Shown here: one piece after another, positions 35,812 to 43,683 of the stretch
How the letters are laid out: each line of letters starts with the position of its first letter
Position numbering within the stretch: the first letter of the stretch is position 1
NCBI RefSeq assembly: GCF_023006505.1
Contig: NZ_JALBGV010000043.1
Coordinates: 1-50,800 of the forward strand
Source: Neorhizobium sp. SHOUNA12A
GTDB lineage: Bacteria; Pseudomonadota; Alphaproteobacteria; Rhizobiales; Rhizobiaceae
Direction: 5' to 3'
Length of the DNA: 50,800 nt
Translations under genes and position numbers: made by a program
Notes under the pieces: generated by a model
Databases searched by the model: none
Seen by the model: the letters and a program-made list of their open reading frames with translations, nothing else
Told to the model about the DNA's origin: nothing

Positions 35812-36882
35812 ATGGCCTCTATCCCCGAAACGATGGCAGCCGTCCTCCTGACCGGCCATGGCGGGCTCGACAAGCTCGTCTACAGCCGAGACGTCCCCGT
35901 GCCCAGACCTGCCGCCGGCGAGGTCCTTATCCGCGTGACGGCCTGCGGCATGAACAATACCGATGTCTGGGTGCGCCAGGGCGCCTACGGTACAGAGGAG
36001 GATCCCGGTGCCGTTTCCACATGGAGACGGCAGGGCAACACGCTCACCTTTCCGCGCATCCAGGGCGCCGATACCATCGGTCACGTGGTTGCCGTCGGAG
36101 AGGGTGTTGATCCGACGCGGATCGGCGAGCGGGTGATGGTCGATTTCTCCATCTACAACCGTGAGGACGATAGCCTTGCCGACATCGACTACATGGGCCA
36201 CGGACGCGACGGCGGTTATGCCGAATACATGGCGCTGCCGGCAGAAAACGCCCATGTGATCAACACCACCATGACCGACATCGAGCTTGCGACTTTCTGC
36301 TGCGCCTATCTGACCGGCGAGAGAATGCTGGAAAGAGCCAGGCTTTTGGTCGGGGAATGGGTACTCGTCACCGGCGCCTCGGGCGGCGTCGGATCAGCAA
36401 TCATTCAGCTCGCGCGGGCGCGCGGCGCTATCCCGATCGCCGTCGCGGGCCCTGGCAAGGAAACCGCCATACTCGAGATCGGCGCCGAGGCCGTGGTGAC
36501 GCGCGGGAAAGGCGACCTCGCCGAGGCGGTGACCGAAGCAACGGGCGGGGCGCCGATCGACGTGGTCGCGGATCTCGTGGCCGGCCCGATGTTCAACGAT
36601 CTTCTGAAAATCCTGCGCCCCGAGGGCCGTTACACGACCGCGGGGGCCATTGCAGGCCCGGTCGTCCAGCTCGATCTCAGGACGATGTATCTGAAGCAGC
36701 TGGAGCTGCACGGTTCCAGCCAGGGAAGCCGCGCCGATTTTCGCCGCCTCGTCGGTTATATCGAAAGCGGAAAGGTCCGACCGCTCGTCGGCGGCGTCTA
36801 TCCGTTGTCGAAATTCCACAACGCCCAAACGGACTTCATGGCCAAGAATTTCGTCGGCAAACTGGTCGTGGTTCCCGATTAA
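35812..36882 (+). CDS. Medium-chain dehydrogenase/reductase, quinone-oxidoreductase type
   Basis: A 356-residue MDR-superfamily oxidoreductase. The N-terminal catalytic domain has TACGMNNTDVWVRQGAY and lacks the GHE zinc-ligand motif of true alcohol dehydrogenases (here GADTIGHV). The nucleotide-binding loop is GASGGVGSAIIQLARA. It is therefore closer to zinc-free quinone oxidoreductases. An insertion around residues 60-80 (EEDPGAVSTWRRQG) is seen in the subfamily often annotated as alcohol dehydrogenase. It starts 13 bases after doeD with GGGAGAAG, so it is part of the ectoine transcript; no reaction in the established pathway requires it. A role in removing an aldehyde by-product is possible (inference). 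Confidence 0.85.
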   Translation: MASIPETMAAVLLTGHGGLDKLVYSRDVPVPRPAAGEVLIRVTACGMNNTDVWVRQGAYGTEEDPGAVSTWRRQGNTLTFPRIQGADTIGHVVAVGEGVDPTRIGERVMVDFSIYNREDDSLADIDYMGHGRDGGYAEYMALPAENAHVINTTMTDIELATFCCAYLTGERMLERARLLVGEWVLVTGASGGVGSAIIQLARARGAIPIAVAGPGKETAILEIGAEAVVTRGKGDLAEAVTEATGGAPIDVVADLVAGPMFNDLLKILRPEGRYTTAGAIAGPVVQLDLRTMYLKQLELHGSSQGSRADFRRLVGYIESGKVRPLVGGVYPLSKFHNAQTDFMAKNFVGKLVVVPD

Positions 36883-36942
36883 CGGTAGTTCGGAACCTGT
36901 GTTGGCGATGTCCGGTTGGCTGGGTCCGACTTCTCAAGCCGA

Positions 36943-37548
36943 CTATAAGCTGCCGAGCCGCTGAAGCATGTTCGTCAGGCGAGCATTCTCGGTCCGAAGT
37001 TTGTCGGCCAGCAGCTTTTTGAGCCGCCTGTTCTCGGCATCGAGCGCCGCCAGATCGTCATCCGAAACCACGTCCGGCAGATGGACACTCCGTCGCTGAG
37101 GATGGTCCTTTTCGGACGGCGTGACAATTTCGATGGTCTGAACGTTTACGTGCGGCTTCTCGGCGCTCGACAACGGTACGTGATTTCTCACGACCGCTAC
37201 CATTTCGGGGGATGGCTGAGCATTAATTGCCGCCGGCAATTCGATTTGAGGCGGCGGCGATGAACCCGCTTCGCCGTCCAATGAAAGGATTGTTCCTGGA
37301 TCGTCGGCGCGATGGCCGTTTTCAATGCTCGGCTCCAGCTTCACTCGTTCGGACGTGACCGCGGCATTGGCGGAGGTTCGCGGGCGCTCCTCAATCGGCT
37401 GGATGCGATGTGGCAGCGACGTGTCGCTTTCCACCGCCCGGGCCAGGGCCCTCAGATCCGTATCACCCCAAATCGAGTTTGCTTGGGTCTTCGGCTGTCG
37501 TCGATTGGTTTTATACTCGACAACAAAGTTGCGCCGCGTGGTCTTCAT
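36943..37548 (-). CDS. SyrB-related protein, long form without the helix-turn-helix
   Basis: A 201-residue protein. The N-terminus has two blocks, TTRRNFVVEYKTNRRQ and SIWGDTDLRALARAVE; I have the impression these recur in rhizobial hypothetical proteins. A low-complexity middle (about residues 50-155) follows, then a C-terminal coiled coil with LAALDAENRRLKKLLADKL, closely similar to the C-terminus of the SyrB-type protein encoded 136 bases upstream. It lacks the central DNA-binding segment of that protein, so it may form mixed coiled-coil dimers with it. The ATG at 37548 has GAGAGA before it. The function is unknown. Confidence 0.7.
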   Translation of the reverse strand: MKTTRRNFVVEYKTNRRQPKTQANSIWGDTDLRALARAVESDTSLPHRIQPIEERPRTSANAAVTSERVKLEPSIENGHRADDPGTILSLDGEAGSSPPPQIELPAAINAQPSPEMVAVVRNHVPLSSAEKPHVNVQTIEIVTPSEKDHPQRRSVHLPDVVSDDDLAALDAENRRLKKLLADKLRTENARLTNMLQRLGSL

Positions 37549-37684
37549 CTGTCTCTCAGCGTGGATATGTCGATTGCCGAGTCCTGCGCTATCGAGCAGG
37601 TCCCACAAGCCTTTTGTCTTTATCGGCTAGCCCATGAATCCTGTAGTCAAATCGGGCACATGACGCGAGATTCCGGTGTCGGCT

Positions 37685-38143
37685 TCACTCAAGACCGAGT
37701 CGTCTGCGCAGTTCTGCATTCTCGGTGCGCAACTTTTCCGCCAACAGCTTGCGAAGCCGTTGGTTCTCCTCTTCGAGCTGGGTGAACTCGGCAAGATCGT
37801 CGGTAACGGGAACAGAAACAGGCGCTTTCCGAACGGCGCCCTCGGACTTTACGGCCTTCTTCCATTGGTAATATGTTTGGTCCGAAATACCGACGGTCTT
37901 GACTGCGTCCTTGAGCGTTACCCCGTTTGCCAGCTGGGCGTCGATCTGTCCCAGCTTTTCAAGCTTGTCTTCGTCGGTATGCCTTTTAGACCTCGTTGAT
38001 GAAGCCGCTTTCGATGTGGCGCGAACAGGCTCGACCGAAGCCTTTTTTCGTCGAGAGGCCGCCTTCTTGGCAACGGACGGCGCCGGCGCGGATTCAGCCG
38101 TCGCAGACACGGTAGAAAGCTCGATGTTTTCTTCGTCGGCCAT
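37685..38143 (-). CDS. SyrB-type transcriptional regulator
   Basis: A 152-residue protein with a basic, alanine/serine-rich N-terminus (to about residue 55), a helix-turn-helix (DEDKLEKLGQIDAQLANG, then TLKDAVKTVGISDQTYYQWK) and a C-terminal leucine-rich coiled coil (LEEENQRLRKLLAEKL). Order, length and motifs match rhizobial SyrB, described as a negative regulator of syrM in Sinorhizobium; SyrM and SyrA control nod genes and succinoglycan. The helix-turn-helix resembles that of IS3-type transposase OrfA proteins. The ATG has GAGGGAA upstream. The true target here is unknown. Confidence 0.82.
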   Translation of the reverse strand: MADEENIELSTVSATAESAPAPSVAKKAASRRKKASVEPVRATSKAASSTRSKRHTDEDKLEKLGQIDAQLANGVTLKDAVKTVGISDQTYYQWKKAVKSEGAVRKAPVSVPVTDDLAEFTQLEEENQRLRKLLAEKLRTENAELRRRLGLE

Positions 38144-38393
38144 GAATGTTCCCTCTCTTTATCGCCGCCTTTGTCAGCCGAGTTGATCAATTAGTCAACA
38201 GAGCTCCCTCAAGGAACAATGACCCGCTGAAAGGACGAAAGTCCGTCTATCATTCGATCACCCAAATGCTTTTGGCATTCCCGCGATCGAACGTTTATAT
38301 GTCTGCCAAAGCGAAGTCGTGGACCACCGAAGATCAGAAGGTTGGCGGCCTGAAAAATCCGCAAGACGAAATAAGTTACATCAGGAAGACGCA

Positions 38394-39347
38394 ATGAGTG
38401 GATGCTGTTCAGGATCAAGGCGGGAGACGGAGCAGGCAATATCTGCCGCACCGGCAAACACGGTCTCTGCCGGCATCCGAGGGGAAGCGATTGCCATCAA
38501 GGGGGGCGAGACATTCGTTGGAACCCATGACCCGGTAATCTCCGCCGATGGCGAGGGGCCGGAGCGCAGGATTTCGTTGCAGGATTTTCACCTCGAGGTC
38601 GAGACGGTCACCATCCGTCGGTTTGCCCAGTTCGCCGAGGCGACCGGCCATGTGACGGAATCGGAGCGGTTCGGCTCGTCGGCCGTGTTCGCATCGCTGC
38701 TCGGTGACAGCAGTCTTGCGACGGGTGGCGTTATCGGAACCCCTTGGTGGACGCGCGTCGACGGCGCAACATGGCGGCAGCCGGAAGGCCGCGGCAGTTC
38801 CATCGACGATCGGCTTGACCATCCGGTCACCCACGTCTCCTGGAACGATGCGCTCGCGTTCGCGCGATGGGTCGGCGGCCGTCTGCCGACAGAAGCGGAG
38901 TGGGAGCATGCCGCACGCGGCGGCAACCGCCGCCGGCGGTATCCCTGGGGCGAGGAGGAGCCGACCGACGAGGCGATCTTCTGCAATATCTGGCAGGGCC
39001 GCTTTCCCGACACCAACACGCTGCAGGACGGATATTTCGGCACCGCGCCGGCGCGCAGCTTCGCCCCCAACGAGGCTGGTTTCTACAATCTCGCCGGCAA
39101 TGTCTGGGAATGGACCGCCGATCCTTTCAAGGTGCGCTCACTGTCGAAACAGGCAAAGGCGCGAAACGAGCATGCCAAGCGCTTTTCCGACAAGGTGCTG
39201 AAGGGCGGCTCATTCCTCTGCCACAAGAGCTACTGCTATCGGTACCGCATCGCGGCGCGAATGGGCCTTTCCCCCGACAGCGCCTCGAGCAATACAGGCT
39301 TTCGGGTCGCCTATGACGCTGGCGTCGGAAATGGCCATGGCCTTTGA
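38394..39347 (+). CDS. Formylglycine-generating enzyme (sulfatase-activating, FGE/SUMF1 family)
   Basis: A 317-residue FGE-sulfatase-domain protein. The copper-binding and catalytic cysteine pair is C276 and C281 in GGSFLCHKSYCYRYR, closely matching the active site of human SUMF1 and actinobacterial FGE. Other hallmarks: HPVTHVSWNDALAFARWVGG, RLPTEAEWEHAARGG and NLAGNVWEWTADP. It oxidises the sulfatase CxPxR cysteine to formylglycine. No signal peptide, so it works in the cytoplasm. The N-terminus (CCSGSRR) resembles a sulfatase motif. The ATG at 38394 has AGGAAG before it. It is the only FGE candidate in the window and lies next to a sulfatase/glycosidase operon; likely partner of all three sulfatases here. 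Confidence 0.93.
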   Translation: MSGCCSGSRRETEQAISAAPANTVSAGIRGEAIAIKGGETFVGTHDPVISADGEGPERRISLQDFHLEVETVTIRRFAQFAEATGHVTESERFGSSAVFASLLGDSSLATGGVIGTPWWTRVDGATWRQPEGRGSSIDDRLDHPVTHVSWNDALAFARWVGGRLPTEAEWEHAARGGNRRRRYPWGEEEPTDEAIFCNIWQGRFPDTNTLQDGYFGTAPARSFAPNEAGFYNLAGNVWEWTADPFKVRSLSKQAKARNEHAKRFSDKVLKGGSFLCHKSYCYRYRIAARMGLSPDSASSNTGFRVAYDAGVGNGHGL

Positions 39348-39389
39348 TCCGCAGACGGGACCGCGACGAATACCCTGTTACGGTCGACG

Positions 39390-39418
39390 GGATGCCGTAT
39401 GCCTTTCATCCGGCATCC
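39390..39418. terminator. Stem-loop between convergent FGE and GH3 genes
   Basis: GGATGCCG (39390-39397) and CGGCATCC (39411-39418) form a perfect eight-base stem with a 13-base loop in the short convergent gap. No T-run follows on either side, so it is at best a weak or Rho-assisted bidirectional stop. Confidence 0.35.
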
Positions 39419-39432
39419 GTCCCAGAATCTAA

Positions 39433-41094
39433 TCAATATTGAGCGTCAAACGCTCCAGCGAAGGGATCGACGGGGCTCCTCCGGTTCCACAGCCTGCGCC
39501 CCATCAGCGCCTCCACCACAGCGGTCTGCATCGCCTCATGGGTGGAATAGGCATTGATATAGGTCGGCACCCGCGGGGCATCGTAGAGATAATAGGGAAA
39601 GCCGAAGGAGATCATCACCGTCGGCAGGCTCGTCCACGGCCGTTTCATGGCGGCCCTGAAATCCCCGTGAAGCGCCCGCCAATCGAGAAAAATGCGTCCG
39701 CGTGTCAGAAGCGTCTCTTCGCCGAACAGATAGAGGACGAGGTCGTGCCCGTCCGTATCGAGCGGGGTGCCATAGGGATTAAGGGTCACCTCGAAGCCCT
39801 CGGCAGCCAGCATTTCCGGCAGCTTGAAATCCAGCCTCGCATTCTGCATCGGCTCGACGATCCCGCCGGAAACGACAAGGATGCGGCGATGCTTTTCAGG
39901 GTCGAGCGGCAGCGTACCGTTCCTGTCCTTCACCAGTGTGGGCGCGCGAGCGAAAGCTTCGTTGGACAATTTTTGGGAGGACGCCTCACCTACATGGACC
40001 GGCATTTCGACGTTGCGATGCAGGCCGAGCGACGCCTTGAGGGCGAGGACGCGTGTGACGGCATCGTAGAAACGCTCCGCCGGAATGCGCCCGGAATGGG
40101 CGGCGTCACGCACGGCAGCGATTTCCGCCTCCGGTTTGGAGGAGAAAAGGACCATGTCGCAGCCACTCGCGATAATCTCGATCTTCGCGTCATGCGCCGG
40201 CATCACGCCCGAAAGGCCTGCCATCTCGCTGGCGTCCGAGACGATCAGGCCGTTGAAGCCGAGCTCGCCCCGCAGGAGCGCGGTATTGAGCGGCACAGAG
40301 ACTGAAGCCGGCAGATAGGCTTCTTCGCCTGCATCGGGATCGCGCTCCAAGACATAAGCCGGCAGCGCGATATGCGCCGACATGACCGACTTGACCCCCT
40401 GATCGATGGCCGCCCTGTAGAGCACACCGAAAGTGGCTCGCCATTCTTCCATCGATAGCGGATTGATCGTTGTGACCAGGTGCTGGTCGCGCTCGTCATA
40501 GCCTTCGCCCGGCCAATGTTTCACGGTCGCGGCAAGGCCGAGGCGCTGGAAGACGCGCATCTGCGCCAGTGCGTGACGTTCGATCAGCGCCGGATCCGAG
40601 CCATATCCGCGGGTTGCGACGATCGGGCTGCGAAAGGCCGCGTTGATATCCAGTACCGGCGTGAAGGACCAGTTGATCCCGACGGAACGGGCTTCGCGCG
40701 CCATCAGGTCGGAGATCACCTCGGTCAGCTCGACATCATCGACGGCGGCCAGGGCCAGCGGATTGGGAACGGCCGTGCCGAAGGAGAGGCTCATGCGTGA
40801 GCCTTCGAGATCGGCGGAAACGAGCAGAGGGACCGTGGCCCCGGCCTGAACCGCTGCCATATGCGCGCGTTCCCTCGTGCCATCCGCGCCGAAATAACGG
40901 GTGATGCCGCCAGGCTGCAGCTCGCCGAGGCGGACGATCTCCGCCTCGCGGTCGTCACCGCGCGAATTGAGATTAAAAAGCTGGGCTGCGCGGGCGGTGT
41001 CGTCCAGGGCCTGGAACGTCCGGGTTACCCAGTCGAGGGCTTCACGATCGAGGTTGAAGGGCGATTTCGTCAGATGATCCAGTGTCGATGGCAT
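39433..41094 (-). CDS. Glycoside hydrolase family 3 protein, beta-N-acetylhexosaminidase-like
   Basis: A 553-residue GH3 enzyme with the NagZ-type TIM barrel. The substrate-binding KH is in VKHWPGEGYDERDQH (K192, H193), with the Asp-His acid/base dyad in DQH (D203, H205) as in NagZ; the nucleophile is D287 in IVSDASEM. The barrel is followed by about 200 residues (to 553) resembling a second GH3 domain, longer than NagZ itself. There is no signal peptide: cytoplasmic. The Asp-His dyad favours N-acetylglucosamine-type substrates. Last gene of the importer operon, 12 bases after the sulfatase, which suggests hydrolysis of an imported amino-sugar glycoside after desulfation (inference). Confidence 0.87.
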   Translation of the reverse strand: MPSTLDHLTKSPFNLDREALDWVTRTFQALDDTARAAQLFNLNSRGDDREAEIVRLGELQPGGITRYFGADGTRERAHMAAVQAGATVPLLVSADLEGSRMSLSFGTAVPNPLALAAVDDVELTEVISDLMAREARSVGINWSFTPVLDINAAFRSPIVATRGYGSDPALIERHALAQMRVFQRLGLAATVKHWPGEGYDERDQHLVTTINPLSMEEWRATFGVLYRAAIDQGVKSVMSAHIALPAYVLERDPDAGEEAYLPASVSVPLNTALLRGELGFNGLIVSDASEMAGLSGVMPAHDAKIEIIASGCDMVLFSSKPEAEIAAVRDAAHSGRIPAERFYDAVTRVLALKASLGLHRNVEMPVHVGEASSQKLSNEAFARAPTLVKDRNGTLPLDPEKHRRILVVSGGIVEPMQNARLDFKLPEMLAAEGFEVTLNPYGTPLDTDGHDLVLYLFGEETLLTRGRIFLDWRALHGDFRAAMKRPWTSLPTVMISFGFPYYLYDAPRVPTYINAYSTHEAMQTAVVEALMGRRLWNRRSPVDPFAGAFDAQY

Positions 41095-41106
41095 CGATCT
41101 CTCCGT

Positions 41107-42867
41107 TCAAACCTGCTCGGTGAGCGCGCGCTCAAGCGCCTCGAGCTTTTCCAGGTCCAGTTCCGGCCAAACGGTTGCTGCCTGCACCAGCGTCTTTGCG
41201 GCGAGTGGCGCGGGCGGCGGCTTGGACGCAAGACGAGGAACCTCCGCAATCAAGATGCGGCGCGTCGTTTCGTCGGCCATAAGCTTCGCGATGGGAATAT
41301 TCGCCACCCGAGCCCCTTGTGGGAAATCGCTTGCCCGCGCCACGCTGCGCTGGCCGGAAACGACCTGCTCCCATTGTTTTTCGATGAGCAGGTGTTCGCC
41401 GCGCACCGGTCCCGTCTCGGGAAGGCCGAGCCGTTCGAACTGATCGGAGGGTGCATCGGAGGCACGCATCAGATCGACGAGCAGCTCGGCCATCCGCATT
41501 TCAATTCTATCATCTCTGAGCGGATTTTTCTGCTCGGGATCCGTCTCAAGATCGTAGAGCAGGGTCCCGAAAACCCAGGGGCCCCGGATCGTCCATCCCG
41601 GCATGCGCAGGACGGGGGCTCCCTTGGTGAAAGAGAAAGGCGGCGCGAGCTCCGCCTTCGACAGTTCGTCCGGGGAGAAGCGGGCGCGCATGTGGGTCGG
41701 CATCAGCGTATATTCATGGAGCGGCGAATTGTCCTCGGTGGCGCAGCATCGCATGTAGACGTAACGGCCGTCGGTGACACACACGTGCCCCCCGAAATTC
41801 CCGAACAGTCCCGCCTTGCGAACCGGAGCATCGTTTCTGACGGTCTCGAGAAGCGGTTTTCCCTGCATATCAGGCGTCGGCCGGATGCCGAAGAGGTCGA
41901 GGAGCGTCGGCGCTATGTCTATGGTCTGAACGAGTGCGGAACGTCGTTCGCCGGCAACCCTTGCCCGCGGATCCCAGACGAAGAAGGGCGTGTGGATCGT
42001 CTCGTCGTACCACGGCATGACGGATTTACCCCACCAGCCCCTTTCGCCGAGCATATAACCATGGTCCGTGCAGACGATCAGCATCGTATCGTCCCACATG
42101 TTCTTCTCGTCCATCATGTCAAGCAGCCGGCCGAGATTGCGGTCGCACATCGAAAGCAGCGCCAGATAACGATACCGCGCCTGGAGGACCCGTTCTTCCG
42201 CCTCGGTGACGCGATCATAGGGCGGCCAGTCGAAATCCTCGCCGGTATCGGGGTAGAGCGCCTGATATTCGGCATAGCTGAAAAACGGCTCGTGCGGATC
42301 GAAAGTCTCGAGCTGCAGCATCCAATCGTCCTGGCCGGCATTGGTTTCGATGAATTGCAGCCCGGCATCGAATGTCCGCGTTTGCGGGTGGTCACGCTCG
42401 TCCCTGAGATAAGTCCGGTTGATCGGGTCCTGCCGCTTCATCTGGTAGAGGAAGTCGACGAGACGTGTGCGATCCACACCTTCGACAATGCCTTTCCAGA
42501 GGTCGCCTTCCTGGCCGCGAAAGAACTCGTGCGAAGAAAAGCGCGTGTGATAGGTCGCCCCCCCATCCTCCCAATAATGCTGATGGTCGGTGACCAAGTG
42601 GGTGTAGATACCGGCGTTTCTCAGCAATTCCGGCACGCTATCGTCGAACGGCTCGATCGGTGACCAGGACCGGTGAAGAAAGTTGTACCTGCCGGTATGC
42701 ATTTCGCGCCGGGCCGGCATGCAGGGCATGGAACCGGCATAACAGCGGTCGAACGTGGCCGTCTTTTCCGCAAGCCGCCCGAAATTCGGGGCATGGGCCG
42801 TCTTGTCGCCATAGGGCGGCAGAAGGCGGCGGTTGAGGCTGTCGAACATCAGGACGATGGCGCGCAT
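41107..42867 (-). CDS. Type I (formylglycine) sulfatase, divergent motif CMPAR
   Basis: A 586-residue sulfatase. The formylglycine motif is CMPARREMHTGR (C49), with alanine in place of the usual serine, still fitting CxPxR. The metal sites are in AIVLMFDSLNRRLL (D9) and VCTDHGYMLGERGWWGK. It is longer than the other two sulfatases here, with an extra C-terminal stretch (about residues 440-586). The N-terminus MRAIVLMFDS starts directly on the first core strand, so it is cytoplasmic. It lies three bases after the DppF-type ATPase gene and before the GH3 gene. The substrate is unknown; similar proteins are broadly annotated as arylsulfatase or choline-sulfatase-like. Confidence 0.9.
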   Translation of the reverse strand: MRAIVLMFDSLNRRLLPPYGDKTAHAPNFGRLAEKTATFDRCYAGSMPCMPARREMHTGRYNFLHRSWSPIEPFDDSVPELLRNAGIYTHLVTDHQHYWEDGGATYHTRFSSHEFFRGQEGDLWKGIVEGVDRTRLVDFLYQMKRQDPINRTYLRDERDHPQTRTFDAGLQFIETNAGQDDWMLQLETFDPHEPFFSYAEYQALYPDTGEDFDWPPYDRVTEAEERVLQARYRYLALLSMCDRNLGRLLDMMDEKNMWDDTMLIVCTDHGYMLGERGWWGKSVMPWYDETIHTPFFVWDPRARVAGERRSALVQTIDIAPTLLDLFGIRPTPDMQGKPLLETVRNDAPVRKAGLFGNFGGHVCVTDGRYVYMRCCATEDNSPLHEYTLMPTHMRARFSPDELSKAELAPPFSFTKGAPVLRMPGWTIRGPWVFGTLLYDLETDPEQKNPLRDDRIEMRMAELLVDLMRASDAPSDQFERLGLPETGPVRGEHLLIEKQWEQVVSGQRSVARASDFPQGARVANIPIAKLMADETTRRILIAEVPRLASKPPPAPLAAKTLVQAATVWPELDLEKLEALERALTEQV

Positions 42868-42870
42868 GGT

Positions 42871-43683
42871 TCAAGCCGTCATTGCGAGGGCGCGGAACGC
42901 GGCGCGCCGTTCCGCCTGCCTTGCGGGATCGGCGACGGGGGCGGCGAGAAGCAGGCGCTTGGTGTAGTCGTGAGCGGGGCGAGCCGTTACCTGATCGCAT
43001 TCTCCGAATTCGACGATCTCGCCGAAGCGCATGACCGCAACGCGATGCGAGATGTGACGCACCGCAGCCAGATCGTGGGAAACGAAAAGATAGGCGACGC
43101 CCGTCCGCTCCTGGATCTCGATGAACAGGTCCATGACCCGCGACTGGGTGGAAAGATCGAGTGCGGAGACCGGTTCGTCACAGACGATGAGGCGCGGAGA
43201 GAGCGCCAGCGCCCGGGCAATGGCGATGCGTTGACGCTGGCCGCCGGAAAACTCGCGGGCAAACCGTTCCGCCGCGTCGCTTGGCAGCGCGACCTGATCG
43301 AGCAGCTTGCGGACCTGCCGGGAAGCATCGGCACGCGAGGCGAGCCGGCGCGCGACAATCGGTTCCGTCAGGATGTCTTCTATCGTCATCGACGGGTTGA
43401 GCGAGCTATAGGGATCCTGGAAGACCGCCTGGATGGCCGCCTGGCCCTTGCGGGCGCGGGGCGGCATTCCGGCGATATTCTCGCCGTCGAACCATAGCTC
43501 GCCGGAGCTGACCGGGCCGATGCCGAGAATGGCGCGCCCGAGCGTCGTCTTGCCCGACCCGCTCTCGCCCACCAAGCCTACGGTTTCACCAGGGCGGATG
43601 GTGAGGTTGACGTGTTTCAGGACATGGTGGGCGCCGAAATGGACGTTGACGTTGCGGCAATCGACAAGGATCTGATCGTTCAT
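42871..43683 (-). CDS. Peptide/oligosaccharide ABC transporter ATP-binding protein (DppF/OppF type)
   Basis: A 270-residue ATPase with GESGSGKTT (about residues 37-45), SGGQRQRIAIARAL and LIVCDEPVSALD. It is shorter than standard DppF because it lacks most of the C-terminal cysteine-bearing extension, as seen in several non-peptide importers of this class. Its ATG overlaps the stop of the fused permease-ATPase gene by four bases. It would pair with the ATPase half of that fusion. Confidence 0.92.
   Translation of the reverse strand: MNDQILVDCRNVNVHFGAHHVLKHVNLTIRPGETVGLVGESGSGKTTLGRAILGIGPVSSGELWFDGENIAGMPPRARKGQAAIQAVFQDPYSSLNPSMTIEDILTEPIVARRLASRADASRQVRKLLDQVALPSDAAERFAREFSGGQRQRIAIARALALSPRLIVCDEPVSALDLSTQSRVMDLFIEIQERTGVAYLFVSHDLAAVRHISHRVAVMRFGEIVEFGECDQVTARPAHDYTKRLLLAAPVADPARQAERRAAFRALAMTA

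Noticed and set aside
34182..35873. 563-codon minus-strand open frame
   Set aside because: Antisense to doeD, whose aminotransferase motifs are clear.
40861..42663. 600-codon plus-strand open frame
   Set aside because: Antisense to the GH3 and sulfatase genes; arginine/histidine-rich composition typical of a GC-rich shadow frame, and no recognisable domain.
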